From contig NZ_JAJVKW010000006.1 in NCBI RefSeq assembly GCF_024198255.1, positions 186,001-250,000 on the forward strand: 64,000 nt of DNA. Reading direction: 5' to 3'. How positions within the stretch are numbered: the first letter of the stretch is position 1; every line of letters begins with the position of its first letter. The position numbers and the translations under genes are program-made. The notes beneath the pieces were generated by a model that ran no database searches, was not told the DNA's origin, and saw only the letters and a program-made list of their open reading frames with translations. This document shows, piece by piece, positions 17,906 through 25,704 of the stretch. The DNA is from Myxococcus guangdongensis (GTDB taxonomy: Bacteria > Myxococcota > Myxococcia > Myxococcales > Myxococcaceae).

Positions 17906-18019
17906 GCGAGCCGAAGCGCGCATCTGGACGACGTATCGCCGAACCCGAGCCGCGACGACGGGCGCTTCGCGTGCCAGCGGGGCGCACCCGGCGAAGGACT
18001 TGCTGAGGGCCGCGCATGC

Positions 18020-18051
18020 GGTCCTCCGGGAAGCGGTGCTCCCGGAGGACC
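18020..18051. terminator. Bidirectional terminator hairpin
   Basis: Perfect 12-bp stem GGTCCTCCGGGA / TCCCGGAGGACC with an 8-nt loop, in the 207-bp gap between two convergent genes. Confidence 0.7.
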
Positions 18052-18112
18052 CTGGCCCGAACGCCGGCGGTGCGCTTCAGCACGTCACCTCCGGCCCGCG
18101 CCTTGTCGATGA

Positions 18113-18999
18113 CTACGGACTGGTGGAGAAGCTCCCCACCCAGGAGCCGTAGGACAGCGAGGTGATGCCGTTGCGGGTGCTGGCCGTGTAGCTGCTCTGG
18201 CCCGGCTGGATGACGACCGTCATCGTGCCGCCGCTGGAGGGGATGGAGCCCGCGTGCACGCCGGCCGCGCAGGCGTTCGAGTCATCCGTGTAGAGGTCCG
18301 TCCCCCACACCGTACCGCTGGTGGTGGCCGGGCAGCTGCAGCGAATCTGCTTCCCGTTCTGCCCGCGGTAGGTCGTGAAGTTGTAGGTGGAGCAGGCCTG
18401 CACGGGCGTCACGCCGGTGAACGTGAAGCTCCCCACCCAGGAGCCGTAGGAGAACGAGGTGATGCCGTTGCGGGTGCTGGCCGTGTAGCTGCTCTGGCCC
18501 GGCTGGATGACGACCGTCACCGTGCCACCGCTGGAGGGAATCACCCCCGCGTGCACCGCCGCCGCGCAGGCGTTCGAGTCATCCGTGTAGATGTCCGTCC
18601 CCCACACCGAGCCGCTGGTGGTGGCCGGGCAGCTGCAGCGAACCTGCGTCCCGTTCTGCCCGCGGTAGGTCGTGAAGTTGTAGTTGGAGCAGGCCTGCAC
18701 GGGCGTCGTGTTGGTGAACGAGAAGCTCCCCACCCAGGAGCCGTAGGACGACGAGGTGATGCCGTTGCGGGTGCTGGCCGTGTAGCTGCTCTGGCCCGGC
18801 TCGATGACGACCGTCACCGTGCCACCGCTGGAGGGAATCGCCCCCGCGTGCACGCCGGCCGCGCAGACATTCGAGTCATCCGTGTAGATGTCCGTGCCCC
18901 AGACCGAGCCGCTGGTGGTGGCCGGGCAGCTGCAGCGAACCTGCGTCCCGTTCTGCCCACGGTAGGAGGTGAAGTTGTAGGTGGAGCAGGCCGCGACGC
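18113..18999 (-). repeat. Three tandem 297-bp repeats (LCCL domains)
   Basis: Three direct copies with a period of exactly 297 bp (anchor AAGTTGTAG at 18378, 18675 and 18972). Divergence is concentrated in a few codons, suggesting recent tandem duplication or homogenisation. Confidence 0.85.
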
Positions 19000-19777
19000 C
19001 ACCCCCCGTGCCGTAGAGGGCGTCCAGCGCGGTGATGTCGGAGCTGGTCCACTCGCCCGTCTCCGTCGAACGGAAGCAGGAGTTCATGACGGAGCCGCCC
19101 TCGACGGCCGTCGTCGGCGTGCCCGGGATGTGGATGGCGCCGACGCCCGCGTCGCCCTCGTCACCACCGGCGCCGCAGCTGATGCTGCGGTTGTAGTAGT
19201 CCGAGTGACGGAAGCCGATGGCATGCCCCAGCTCGTGCGTGATGACGTGCTCGTTCACGTCCGCGCTGTAGTTCTGCAGGCCGGTGCCGATGTTGATGAT
19301 GCCGTAGGGCAGTCCGCCCGAGGGGAAACCCGCCGAGCCGCCCGTTCCCGTCGTCGTCTGCGCGATGATGTTCGCCGTACAGCCGGTGCTCGGTCCGCGC
19401 GCGAAGGTGAGGCGCAGCCCTCGCTCGTTGTAGTTGGCGATGGCCAGGTCCAGGCCCTGGCTCAGCATGCTGTAGCTGTCGAACGTGGCGGTGGAGTTGA
19501 CGCAAATCTTCGTCACGTCCGTGCCCACCTGGTTCGTCGTGCGGTACTGCTCCTTGCTCTCGTCCTGGAACTGGAGCATCTCCCGGGAGGCCTCCAGCGT
19601 GACGTGCGCGTCACGGCCGACGTACACCTTGCCGTCGGCGACCAGGATGTCGTCGACGCGGAAGCCGGCCTCCACGAGGTTGGAGACGATCTCCTCGTTC
19701 TCCATCTCCGGGTCGACACCGCAGCCGACCCACAACGCACCACAGGTGACAGCGAAGACTGCTGCCTTCTTGAACAT
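18113..19777 (-). CDS. Lipoprotein metalloprotease (M57-like) with three LCCL domains
   Basis: 554 residues. Lipoprotein signal with lipobox WVGC near residue 19; a propeptide-like region (~25-90); a zinc metalloprotease domain with HELGHAIGFRH (H181, E182, H185, H191) and a Met-turn candidate SVMNSCF; then three near-identical 99-residue repeats (~261-554). Each repeat carries RGQNGxQ(V/I)RCSCPA, VWGTDxYTDDSNxCAA(G/A)VHAG and a C-terminal YGSWVGSF, matching the LCCL domain with its paired Cys. The protease part resembles M57 (HEIGH-type) myxobacterial proteases. Extracellular; the LCCL repeats probably bind surfaces or glycans (inference). Confidence 0.8.
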   Translation of the reverse strand: MFKKAAVFAVTCGALWVGCGVDPEMENEEIVSNLVEAGFRVDDILVADGKVYVGRDAHVTLEASREMLQFQDESKEQYRTTNQVGTDVTKICVNSTATFDSYSMLSQGLDLAIANYNERGLRLTFARGPSTGCTANIIAQTTTGTGGSAGFPSGGLPYGIINIGTGLQNYSADVNEHVITHELGHAIGFRHSDYYNRSISCGAGGDEGDAGVGAIHIPGTPTTAVEGGSVMNSCFRSTETGEWTSSDITALDALYGTGGGVAACSTYNFTSYRGQNGTQVRCSCPATTSGSVWGTDIYTDDSNVCAAGVHAGAIPSSGGTVTVVIEPGQSSYTASTRNGITSSSYGSWVGSFSFTNTTPVQACSNYNFTTYRGQNGTQVRCSCPATTSGSVWGTDIYTDDSNACAAAVHAGVIPSSGGTVTVVIQPGQSSYTASTRNGITSFSYGSWVGSFTFTGVTPVQACSTYNFTTYRGQNGKQIRCSCPATTSGTVWGTDLYTDDSNACAAGVHAGSIPSSGGTMTVVIQPGQSSYTASTRNGITSLSYGSWVGSFSTSP

Positions 19778-19947
19778 GAGACCCTCTCGTCTCTGACCAC
19801 GGGGAGTGCGCCGACGGCCTGGATTCCCACGCCACCGCGCGACGCCCCAGGAGCATCTCCCTGGCCTAAACCGTAAATAGCCGTAAAATTGGACTAAGTT
19901 GACTATTTGACATTTAAGGAAGTGCGAGGGATTGCTAGAGTCGAGAC
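19778..19947. promoter_or_regulatory. AT-rich divergent promoter region
   Basis: 170 bp between the LCCL protease (-) and a + membrane protein. A patch at 19866-19920 is far more AT-rich than the surroundings, with two CCGTAAA direct repeats (19871, 19881), two TTGAC repeats and a TTGACA at 19907-19912. It likely contains both promoters; no convincing -10 box is assigned. Confidence 0.4.
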
Positions 19948-21129
19948 ATGCGTCCGAACGTGCGGCGGGTCCGAGGAAGCGTGTCGCGAGTGCTGGTCTG
20001 GTTCATCAGCGGCCTCGTCGTGCTCCTCGTCGGCGCGCTGGTCGCGTTCGACCTGTTCATGCGCTCGCAATACGAGCCCACGCTGGACGCGCAGCGACAG
20101 GACGTCATCGCGCACGTGGACCTGTTCTGCCGGGAGCAGGCGAAGCTCGCGGCCGACCCGTGGTTCCACGAGTCGCGCCCTCAGGGGGACGCGGGCCCCG
20201 TGCTCAACGCCTGGGTGCACTGGGAAAACCCGGGGCCGGCGATGCCCGCGGACTCACCGCTCCAGCTCCCCGCGCACCTGAAGGAGAAGAAGAGCTTGGA
20301 GGAGTGGGCCGCCGCGGACCCGGACCTGTCGTCGCTGCGCTTCGACTGGATGCGCGAGCTCCAGCGCTTCGACCGGTGGGACATCACGCAAAACCTCCCG
20401 TTCCGGCATGCGGAGCCGTACAACATGATGACGGCCCCGGTGCCCAACTTCATCTCCCTGCTGGAGTGGTCCAAGTTCCGGCTCCTCCACGGCCTGAAGA
20501 CGGGGCAGCCCCTGGAAGCGGCCCGGGACGTGCGCCACCTGGCGTGGCTGTCGTACCGGACGGACACCATCCTCGGCGCGATGATTGGCAATGCCCTGCT
20601 CGCGCAGGAGCGCAAGGCGCACGCGCTGATGAAGCAGCCTCCCGCCGAGTGGACGCCGATGCCCCAGGCGCAGGGCGACCGGATGCGCGCCGTGTTCTGG
20701 GCGAGCACGTCGTTCTCCAGCATCGTCGCGCCCGTGGACGTGGCGCGGAAGGCGCGCACCTGCGGCTCGGCCATCACCCGCTGCACCGGGCTGGTCGAGG
20801 CCAGCAACTCGGCGAGGTACCTCCAGCCCGTCGCAGAGCCGTCGTATCGCGCGGCCTACGCGGAGCTCCAGAAGGAGCTGGCCACGCCCTGTCCCACCTC
20901 GATGCTGACGATGCTGTGGGAGCGCGGCGTCACCATCGACGACCGTCAGCCCACCGGCGGCGCCATGCCCGAGCAGCCGACGTGGATGCGCGGCCTGCCC
21001 CGGCGCCATGCCAGCAAGTACATCGCTGGCACCCTGCTGGCCGTCGGCGGGCCGAACATCGACCTGCTGAAGAAGCTGCCCCAGGCGCCCGCGGCCGCCG
21101 CGCCGGGCTCCGCCGAAACCCGGCCCTGA
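19948..21129 (+). CDS. Single-pass membrane protein (hypothetical)
   Basis: 393 residues. One N-terminal membrane anchor (~12-34, VLVWFISGLVVLLVGALVAF) is followed by a large, probably periplasmic domain rich in Trp, Arg and Pro with helical character (~40-375); a Pro/Ala-rich tail ends the protein. No catalytic motif is recognised. Transcribed away from the LCCL protease and ending 398 bp before the PKS operon. It may belong to a myxobacterial hypothetical family; function unknown. Confidence 0.65.
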   Translation: MRPNVRRVRGSVSRVLVWFISGLVVLLVGALVAFDLFMRSQYEPTLDAQRQDVIAHVDLFCREQAKLAADPWFHESRPQGDAGPVLNAWVHWENPGPAMPADSPLQLPAHLKEKKSLEEWAAADPDLSSLRFDWMRELQRFDRWDITQNLPFRHAEPYNMMTAPVPNFISLLEWSKFRLLHGLKTGQPLEAARDVRHLAWLSYRTDTILGAMIGNALLAQERKAHALMKQPPAEWTPMPQAQGDRMRAVFWASTSFSSIVAPVDVARKARTCGSAITRCTGLVEASNSARYLQPVAEPSYRAAYAELQKELATPCPTSMLTMLWERGVTIDDRQPTGGAMPEQPTWMRGLPRRHASKYIAGTLLAVGGPNIDLLKKLPQAPAAAAPGSAETRP

Positions 21130-21527
21130 GCCGGGTGGGACCCCAGGGCAGGGCGGAGACAATCCATGACGTCCCCACGGGGCGCCACGCGATGTATGGA
21201 TTCTCCGAGGGGAGACGGAGGTCAGGGGTGGGGCGGCGCGCGCGGGATGGGCCGACCTGATGGTGTCTGATGTGTCATTGATGTCACCGCGTGTGTCTGT
21301 CGCGGGGCAGTGACATTCTCAGAGTGGGTGAAATGCGTGTGTCTCTCCGCGCTACAAATTCCGCCCTCGTGAAAGGCCATGTGTCCGAGGGAGGAAATGA
21401 AAGGAGGGATTGATCTGCTTGAACAATCTCGTCTACCTTGTAATCGAGGGGAGGGCCCGTGCGCTTGCGACAAGGCATTGGCCCGGCGCTCGCCGAGCGC
21501 ATCCATTGGGGACGTCCGAGGGTATTC
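21130..21527 (+). promoter_or_regulatory. 398-bp leader/promoter region of the PKS operon
   Basis: No convincing gene. It holds several purine-rich ribosome-site-like runs (GGAGG) and scattered TGTC/TGACA half-site words (21260-21320) that might bind a regulator. A GTG at 21459 is in frame with the PKS gene and would add 23 residues, but the ATG at 21528 has better spacing from GAGGG. No sigma-54 motif with correct spacing was found. Confidence 0.4.
21410..21439 (+). promoter_or_regulatory. Possible sigma-70 type promoter for PKS operon
   Basis: TTGATC, an 18-bp spacer and TACCTT (TAxxxT-type -10). It lies about 90 bp before the first ATG. Weak match; offered only as a candidate. Confidence 0.25.
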
Positions 21528-24500
21528 ATGGAGGAGCGCCTTTTTCGGCCGATTGCCATTGTCGGCATCGGTGCCGTCTTCCCAAAGGCAGCCAATCCCC
21601 AGGCGTTCTGGGAGCGGGTGCTTTCGGGGCCCACGGCCATTCGGGAGCTGACCGGGCGTGAGCTGCGGTTGGACGGGTATTACGCGGCGGACCGCACGGC
21701 CGCGGACCGCACGTACTGCAGGCACGCCGCGCCGTTGGACGAGCTGACGCTCGACTATCGGAAGTACCGCATCCCTCCGAAGGTCGCGCAGGACATGCAC
21801 CGCACGCAGCTCGCGTTCCTGGAGGCGACGGCGCAGGCGCTCACGGATGCACGGGCCGTGGTGGACACGGTGGCACCGGAGCGCGTCGGCTTCACCCTGG
21901 GCTCATTGGGCGGAGGGCTTCGTCCGGACACGCGCGTGCGCACCCGCTTGCTGGACATGCGGGAGTGTCTCTCCCGGGCGCTCTCCGAGGCGGCGCTCCC
22001 CGCCTCCCTGGCCTCCGAGCTGCTCGAGGCCACGTCCCGACAGGTCGAGGCTGAGCTGGCGGGCATCACCGAGGACGAGGCCATCGCCTCCTTCAGCAGC
22101 GTCTGGGTGGGGCGAGCCGCCAAGCTCTTCAACCTCCGGGGGCCCCACGCCACGGTCGACGCGGGCTACGCCTCCGCGCTGGCCGCCATCCAGACCGCGT
22201 GCGACCAGCTCAACGCCGGCGACTGCGACGTCGCGCTCGCGGCGGGGTGCAGTCAGCTGCTCACCCCGCATGACCTCATCGCGTTCAGCAAGCTCGGAGG
22301 CCTGTCCGACGCCACGCTGGCGCCGTTCGACCGCCGCGCCAACGGGACGCTCCTGGGCGAGGGCGTCGGCGTCTTCGCGCTCCGGCGCCTGGACGACGCG
22401 CTCGCGCGGAACGAGAAGGTCTACGCGGTGCTGCGCGGCCTCGGCGCGGCCTCGGATGGCAAGGGCAAGTCGTTGATGGCGCCCAACTCGCGGGGCCAGG
22501 TCCTGGCGATGCGCCGGGCCTACGCGCAGGCGGGCTATGCGCCCCACCACGTGCAGTACGTGGAGTGCCACGCCACCGGCACCAACCTGGGTGACCTCAC
22601 GGAGTTCCAGAGCCTCCAGGAGGTGTTCGGCGCGGAGGTGCGGCGCGGCGCCATCCGGCTGGGCGGTGTGAAGGAGCTGACGGGCCACCTGCAGGCGGCC
22701 TCGGGCGCGGCGGGGCTGATGAAGACGGCCCTGGCGCTGCACCACAAGTTCCTTCCCCCGCAGCACTCGTTCCGGGAGGCCGCGGAGGGCATCGACCTTG
22801 CGCGCTCCGCGTTCCACATCTCCAACCAGGGGATGCCGTGGCCGGAGGTGCAGGACGGGCCGCGCCGGGCCTCCGTCAGCGCGTTCAGCTTCGGTGGCAT
22901 CAACTACCACCTGACGTTGGAGGAGTTCTCGCCCGCGTATCACCAGGCGCTGGCGCGCACGCTCCCGGCGCCCCAGGTGGCCGAGCCCATCGCCATCGTC
23001 GGCCTGGGCGGCGTCTTCCCGCAGGCGGAGAACACCGCGGCGTTCTGGGAGAACCTGCTCCAGAAGCGCTGCGCCATCGGTGAGATTCCGAGTGAGCGCG
23101 CGCCCATCGACCGGTACCTGGACCCCACGCGGCAGAGCAAGGTCCGGCCCTACACCAATCTCGCGGGCTACATCGTCGACGGCTCCTGGCCGCAGGCGCG
23201 CATCCGCGTGCCGCCGAAGATGTCCTCGCAAATCGACCGGGGCCACAGCTGGACGATGAAGGCCGCGCTCCAGGCGCTCGAGGATGCCGGGGCGACGCGG
23301 GAGAAGGTCGACCCGTCGCGCGTGGGCGTGGTGATGGGCTACCTGCCTCCGCTCGAGCGGGAGTTCCAGACGCAGGCCCGCGTGTACTACGCCGAGTTCG
23401 ACGCACGCCTCGCCGAGCAACTCGAGCGCCACGGCGTCGACGCGGCCACGGCGTCGAAGCTCCGAGCGTCCGCCGAGGCGCTCTACAAGCGCGAGCTGCC
23501 GCCCATCACCGAGGACACGTTGCTCGGATACCTGGGCAGCCTGGCCGTGGGGCGTGTCGCGCACCACCTGGACTTCCAGGGGCCGATGCTCATGGTGGAG
23601 TCCGCGTGTGCCTCCAGCCTCGCGGCGCTGGACATCGCGATGAACCAGCTGCGCACCCAGCAGTGTGACCTGGTGCTGGTGGGGGGGATGTACGCGTCGC
23701 TCGGCGTGGATGCGCTGAGCCAGTGCTGCTCCTTCGGCGGCCTGTCGCAGAAGGGCTCGTTCCCGTTCGACGCGAGGGCGGATGGCTACATCACGAGCGA
23801 AGGCGCGGCGCTCATCGCCGTGAAGCGCCTGGCGGACGCGGAGGCGGCGGGGGACCGCATCTACGCGGTGGTGCGCTCGGTGGCCGGGGCCACGGACCCG
23901 AAGAACGCCTCCATCTGGGCGCCCTCCTCGGAGGGGCAGGTCCAGGCGGTCCGCAGGGCGGTGGAGAAGGCCGGCATCCGCGCCACCGACGTCCAGTACG
24001 TGGAGGGCCATGGCACGGGGACACCCGTGGGTGACCCCATCGAGGTCCAGACGTATCAAGCCGTCTACGGCCGGGCTGCGTCCGAGGGGAAGGTGTTCCT
24101 CGGCTCCGTCAAATCGAATGTCGGTCACCTGAACTCGGGGGCTGGCGCCGTGGCGCTGACGAAGGTCGCGCTGGCGCTGCACCACCAGCAGGTGCCGCCG
24201 AACATCGGCTTCGAGACACCCAACCCGCGCATCCCCTGGTCGCAGGTGTCCTTCGAGGTGCCCACGGAGGTCCAGCCCTGGGTGATGGACGGGCCTGGGC
24301 TTCGTCGCGCGGGCGTGACGTCCTTCGGCCTGGGCGGGACGAGCTTCCACGCGGTGCTGGAGGAGTACTCGCGCAAGCCAGCGCAGGGCGCGGTGAAGGT
24401 GACGAGCGCCGAGCCGACCCGGCCTCCGTTCCTGGGGCTCTCCGGCACGAGCCGTGAGCACCTGTGTCAGCAGGTGGAGCACCTGCTCCAGGCGCTCGAG

Positions 24501-25694
24501 CGCGAGCCGGGGATGGACCCTCGGGGTGGGCCGAGGGCCGATGTGTCCTTGCCGTGCCGGCTGGCGATGACGCTTCCTCGGGGGCAGGGGGCTCGCAAGG
24601 CGCTGGAGCGCGCCCGGACGTTGCTGGCGGGCACCGGCTCGCCGAGCCTTCCGGAGCAGGGCCTCTACTTCTACGACGTGCGCGACGCGCGCCAGCTCCA
24701 CACGGGGAAGGTGGCGGCGGTGTTTCCGGGGCAGGGGCCTCAGTACGCCAACATGCTGCGCGAGCTCGCGGTGGAGTACCCGCTGGTGGCCCGCACGCTC
24801 GCGGAGGCGGATGCCGCCTTCTCGGCGATGACGGGGCAGCCGCTCTCGACCACCTTCTGGGTGCCTCCTGGCACGGAGGACGCGTATCGCCAGGATGACG
24901 ACACCGTGCACGCCGCCGTCTTCGTGGCGAACGTGGCGCTCTACCGGCTCATCCGCGCGCAGGGCATCCGGGTGGATGTGCTGTTGGGACAGAGCGCCGG
25001 GGAGTACGCGGCGCTGGCCGCGAGTGGGGTGCTCTCCTTCGAGCAGGCGCTGCGCGCGGTGTACCGCCGCACGCGCGCGGTGACCGGGCTGCGCGTGGCG
25101 TCCCCTGGGAGGATGCTCAGCGTCAGCGGGGACTTCGACCGACTGCGCCGGGTGTTGCCCGAGGCGGGCGGCTACGTGACGGTGGCCGCGGAGAATGCGC
25201 CGGGGCAGGGAATCGTCGCGGGCGAGGTCGAGGCCGTCGAGTTCGTCGCGCGCTGGTGCCGCGCGAACGGGTTCGAGGTCCGCGTGCTCCCCGTGTCGCA
25301 TGCGTACCACTCCCGCATCATCGCCGGCGCCGTGCCGCTCTTGCGCGCGGAGCTGGAGCAGCTCACCTGGAATGCCCCGGAGCTCCCGGTCCTCTCCAGC
25401 GTCCACGGGCGCTACTACGCGCCCGAGATGGACTCGCGCTTCATGGCCCGGCACCTCGCGCTGCAGTACGTGCTGCCGGTGCACTTCGGTCAGCACGTGC
25501 GGCAGCTGCACGACGAGGGCACGCGGCTGTTCATCGAAGCCGGGCCCAAGTGGTCGCTGACGGCGTTCATCCAGTCCACGTTGAAGGGTCTGCCGTACCT
25601 GGCTCAGGCCAGCAATCACCCCAAGCTGGGCGAGGTCGAGCAGTTCCACCGACTCCTCGCCTTCAGCTACGCCCACCATCTGCTCCGCGAATAG
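21528..25694 (+). CDS. PUFA-type PKS subunit: KS(degenerate)-KS-AT
   Basis: 1388 residues from ATG 21528 (GAGGG 6 nt upstream). KS1 (~7-475) keeps both catalytic His motifs (VECHATGT and ELTGH) but has Tyr214 in place of the nucleophile Cys (VDAGYASALAA). KS2 (~486-947) is complete: VESACASSLAA (C694), EGHGTGTP and KSNVGHLNSG. It carries the long insertion before the active site (PPITEDTLLGYLGSLAVGRV) seen in PUFA-type ketosynthases. An AT domain follows (~1061-1360) with FPGQGPQY, GQSAGEY (nucleophile S1156, with Gln replacing the usual His of GHS) and SHAYHS (H1261). Iterative chain-extension subunit and malonyl loader, by inference; first gene of the operon. Confidence 0.88.
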   Translation: MEERLFRPIAIVGIGAVFPKAANPQAFWERVLSGPTAIRELTGRELRLDGYYAADRTAADRTYCRHAAPLDELTLDYRKYRIPPKVAQDMHRTQLAFLEATAQALTDARAVVDTVAPERVGFTLGSLGGGLRPDTRVRTRLLDMRECLSRALSEAALPASLASELLEATSRQVEAELAGITEDEAIASFSSVWVGRAAKLFNLRGPHATVDAGYASALAAIQTACDQLNAGDCDVALAAGCSQLLTPHDLIAFSKLGGLSDATLAPFDRRANGTLLGEGVGVFALRRLDDALARNEKVYAVLRGLGAASDGKGKSLMAPNSRGQVLAMRRAYAQAGYAPHHVQYVECHATGTNLGDLTEFQSLQEVFGAEVRRGAIRLGGVKELTGHLQAASGAAGLMKTALALHHKFLPPQHSFREAAEGIDLARSAFHISNQGMPWPEVQDGPRRASVSAFSFGGINYHLTLEEFSPAYHQALARTLPAPQVAEPIAIVGLGGVFPQAENTAAFWENLLQKRCAIGEIPSERAPIDRYLDPTRQSKVRPYTNLAGYIVDGSWPQARIRVPPKMSSQIDRGHSWTMKAALQALEDAGATREKVDPSRVGVVMGYLPPLEREFQTQARVYYAEFDARLAEQLERHGVDAATASKLRASAEALYKRELPPITEDTLLGYLGSLAVGRVAHHLDFQGPMLMVESACASSLAALDIAMNQLRTQQCDLVLVGGMYASLGVDALSQCCSFGGLSQKGSFPFDARADGYITSEGAALIAVKRLADAEAAGDRIYAVVRSVAGATDPKNASIWAPSSEGQVQAVRRAVEKAGIRATDVQYVEGHGTGTPVGDPIEVQTYQAVYGRAASEGKVFLGSVKSNVGHLNSGAGAVALTKVALALHHQQVPPNIGFETPNPRIPWSQVSFEVPTEVQPWVMDGPGLRRAGVTSFGLGGTSFHAVLEEYSRKPAQGAVKVTSAEPTRPPFLGLSGTSREHLCQQVEHLLQALEREPGMDPRGGPRADVSLPCRLAMTLPRGQGARKALERARTLLAGTGSPSLPEQGLYFYDVRDARQLHTGKVAAVFPGQGPQYANMLRELAVEYPLVARTLAEADAAFSAMTGQPLSTTFWVPPGTEDAYRQDDDTVHAAVFVANVALYRLIRAQGIRVDVLLGQSAGEYAALAASGVLSFEQALRAVYRRTRAVTGLRVASPGRMLSVSGDFDRLRRVLPEAGGYVTVAAENAPGQGIVAGEVEAVEFVARWCRANGFEVRVLPVSHAYHSRIIAGAVPLLRAELEQLTWNAPELPVLSSVHGRYYAPEMDSRFMARHLALQYVLPVHFGQHVRQLHDEGTRLFIEAGPKWSLTAFIQSTLKGLPYLAQASNHPKLGEVEQFHRLLAFSYAHHLLRE

Positions 25695-25704
25695 GTATCT
25701 CGAG

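Noticed and set aside
18113..18999. Regular 297-bp repeats resembling a repeat array
   Set aside because: They are in-frame protein domain repeats, far too long for CRISPR and without spacers.
18254..19876. 540-codon + frame over the LCCL protease
   Set aside because: Antisense shadow of the repeat-containing protease.
21130..21528. Sigma-54 promoter for the PKS operon
   Set aside because: GGCC-N7-TTGC near 21454 has correct spacing but lacks the invariant T-GG-C pattern and would lie at the alternative start codon.
21379..21651. Small leader ORF with good ribosome site before the PKS gene
   Set aside because: It runs out of frame through the KS coding sequence with shadow-like composition; no independent support.
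21903..25679. Very long minus-strand open frame opposite the first KS gene
   Set aside because: High GC third positions keep the opposite strand open; its translation is Arg/His/Leu-rich with no domains, while the + strand shows clear KS and AT motifs.
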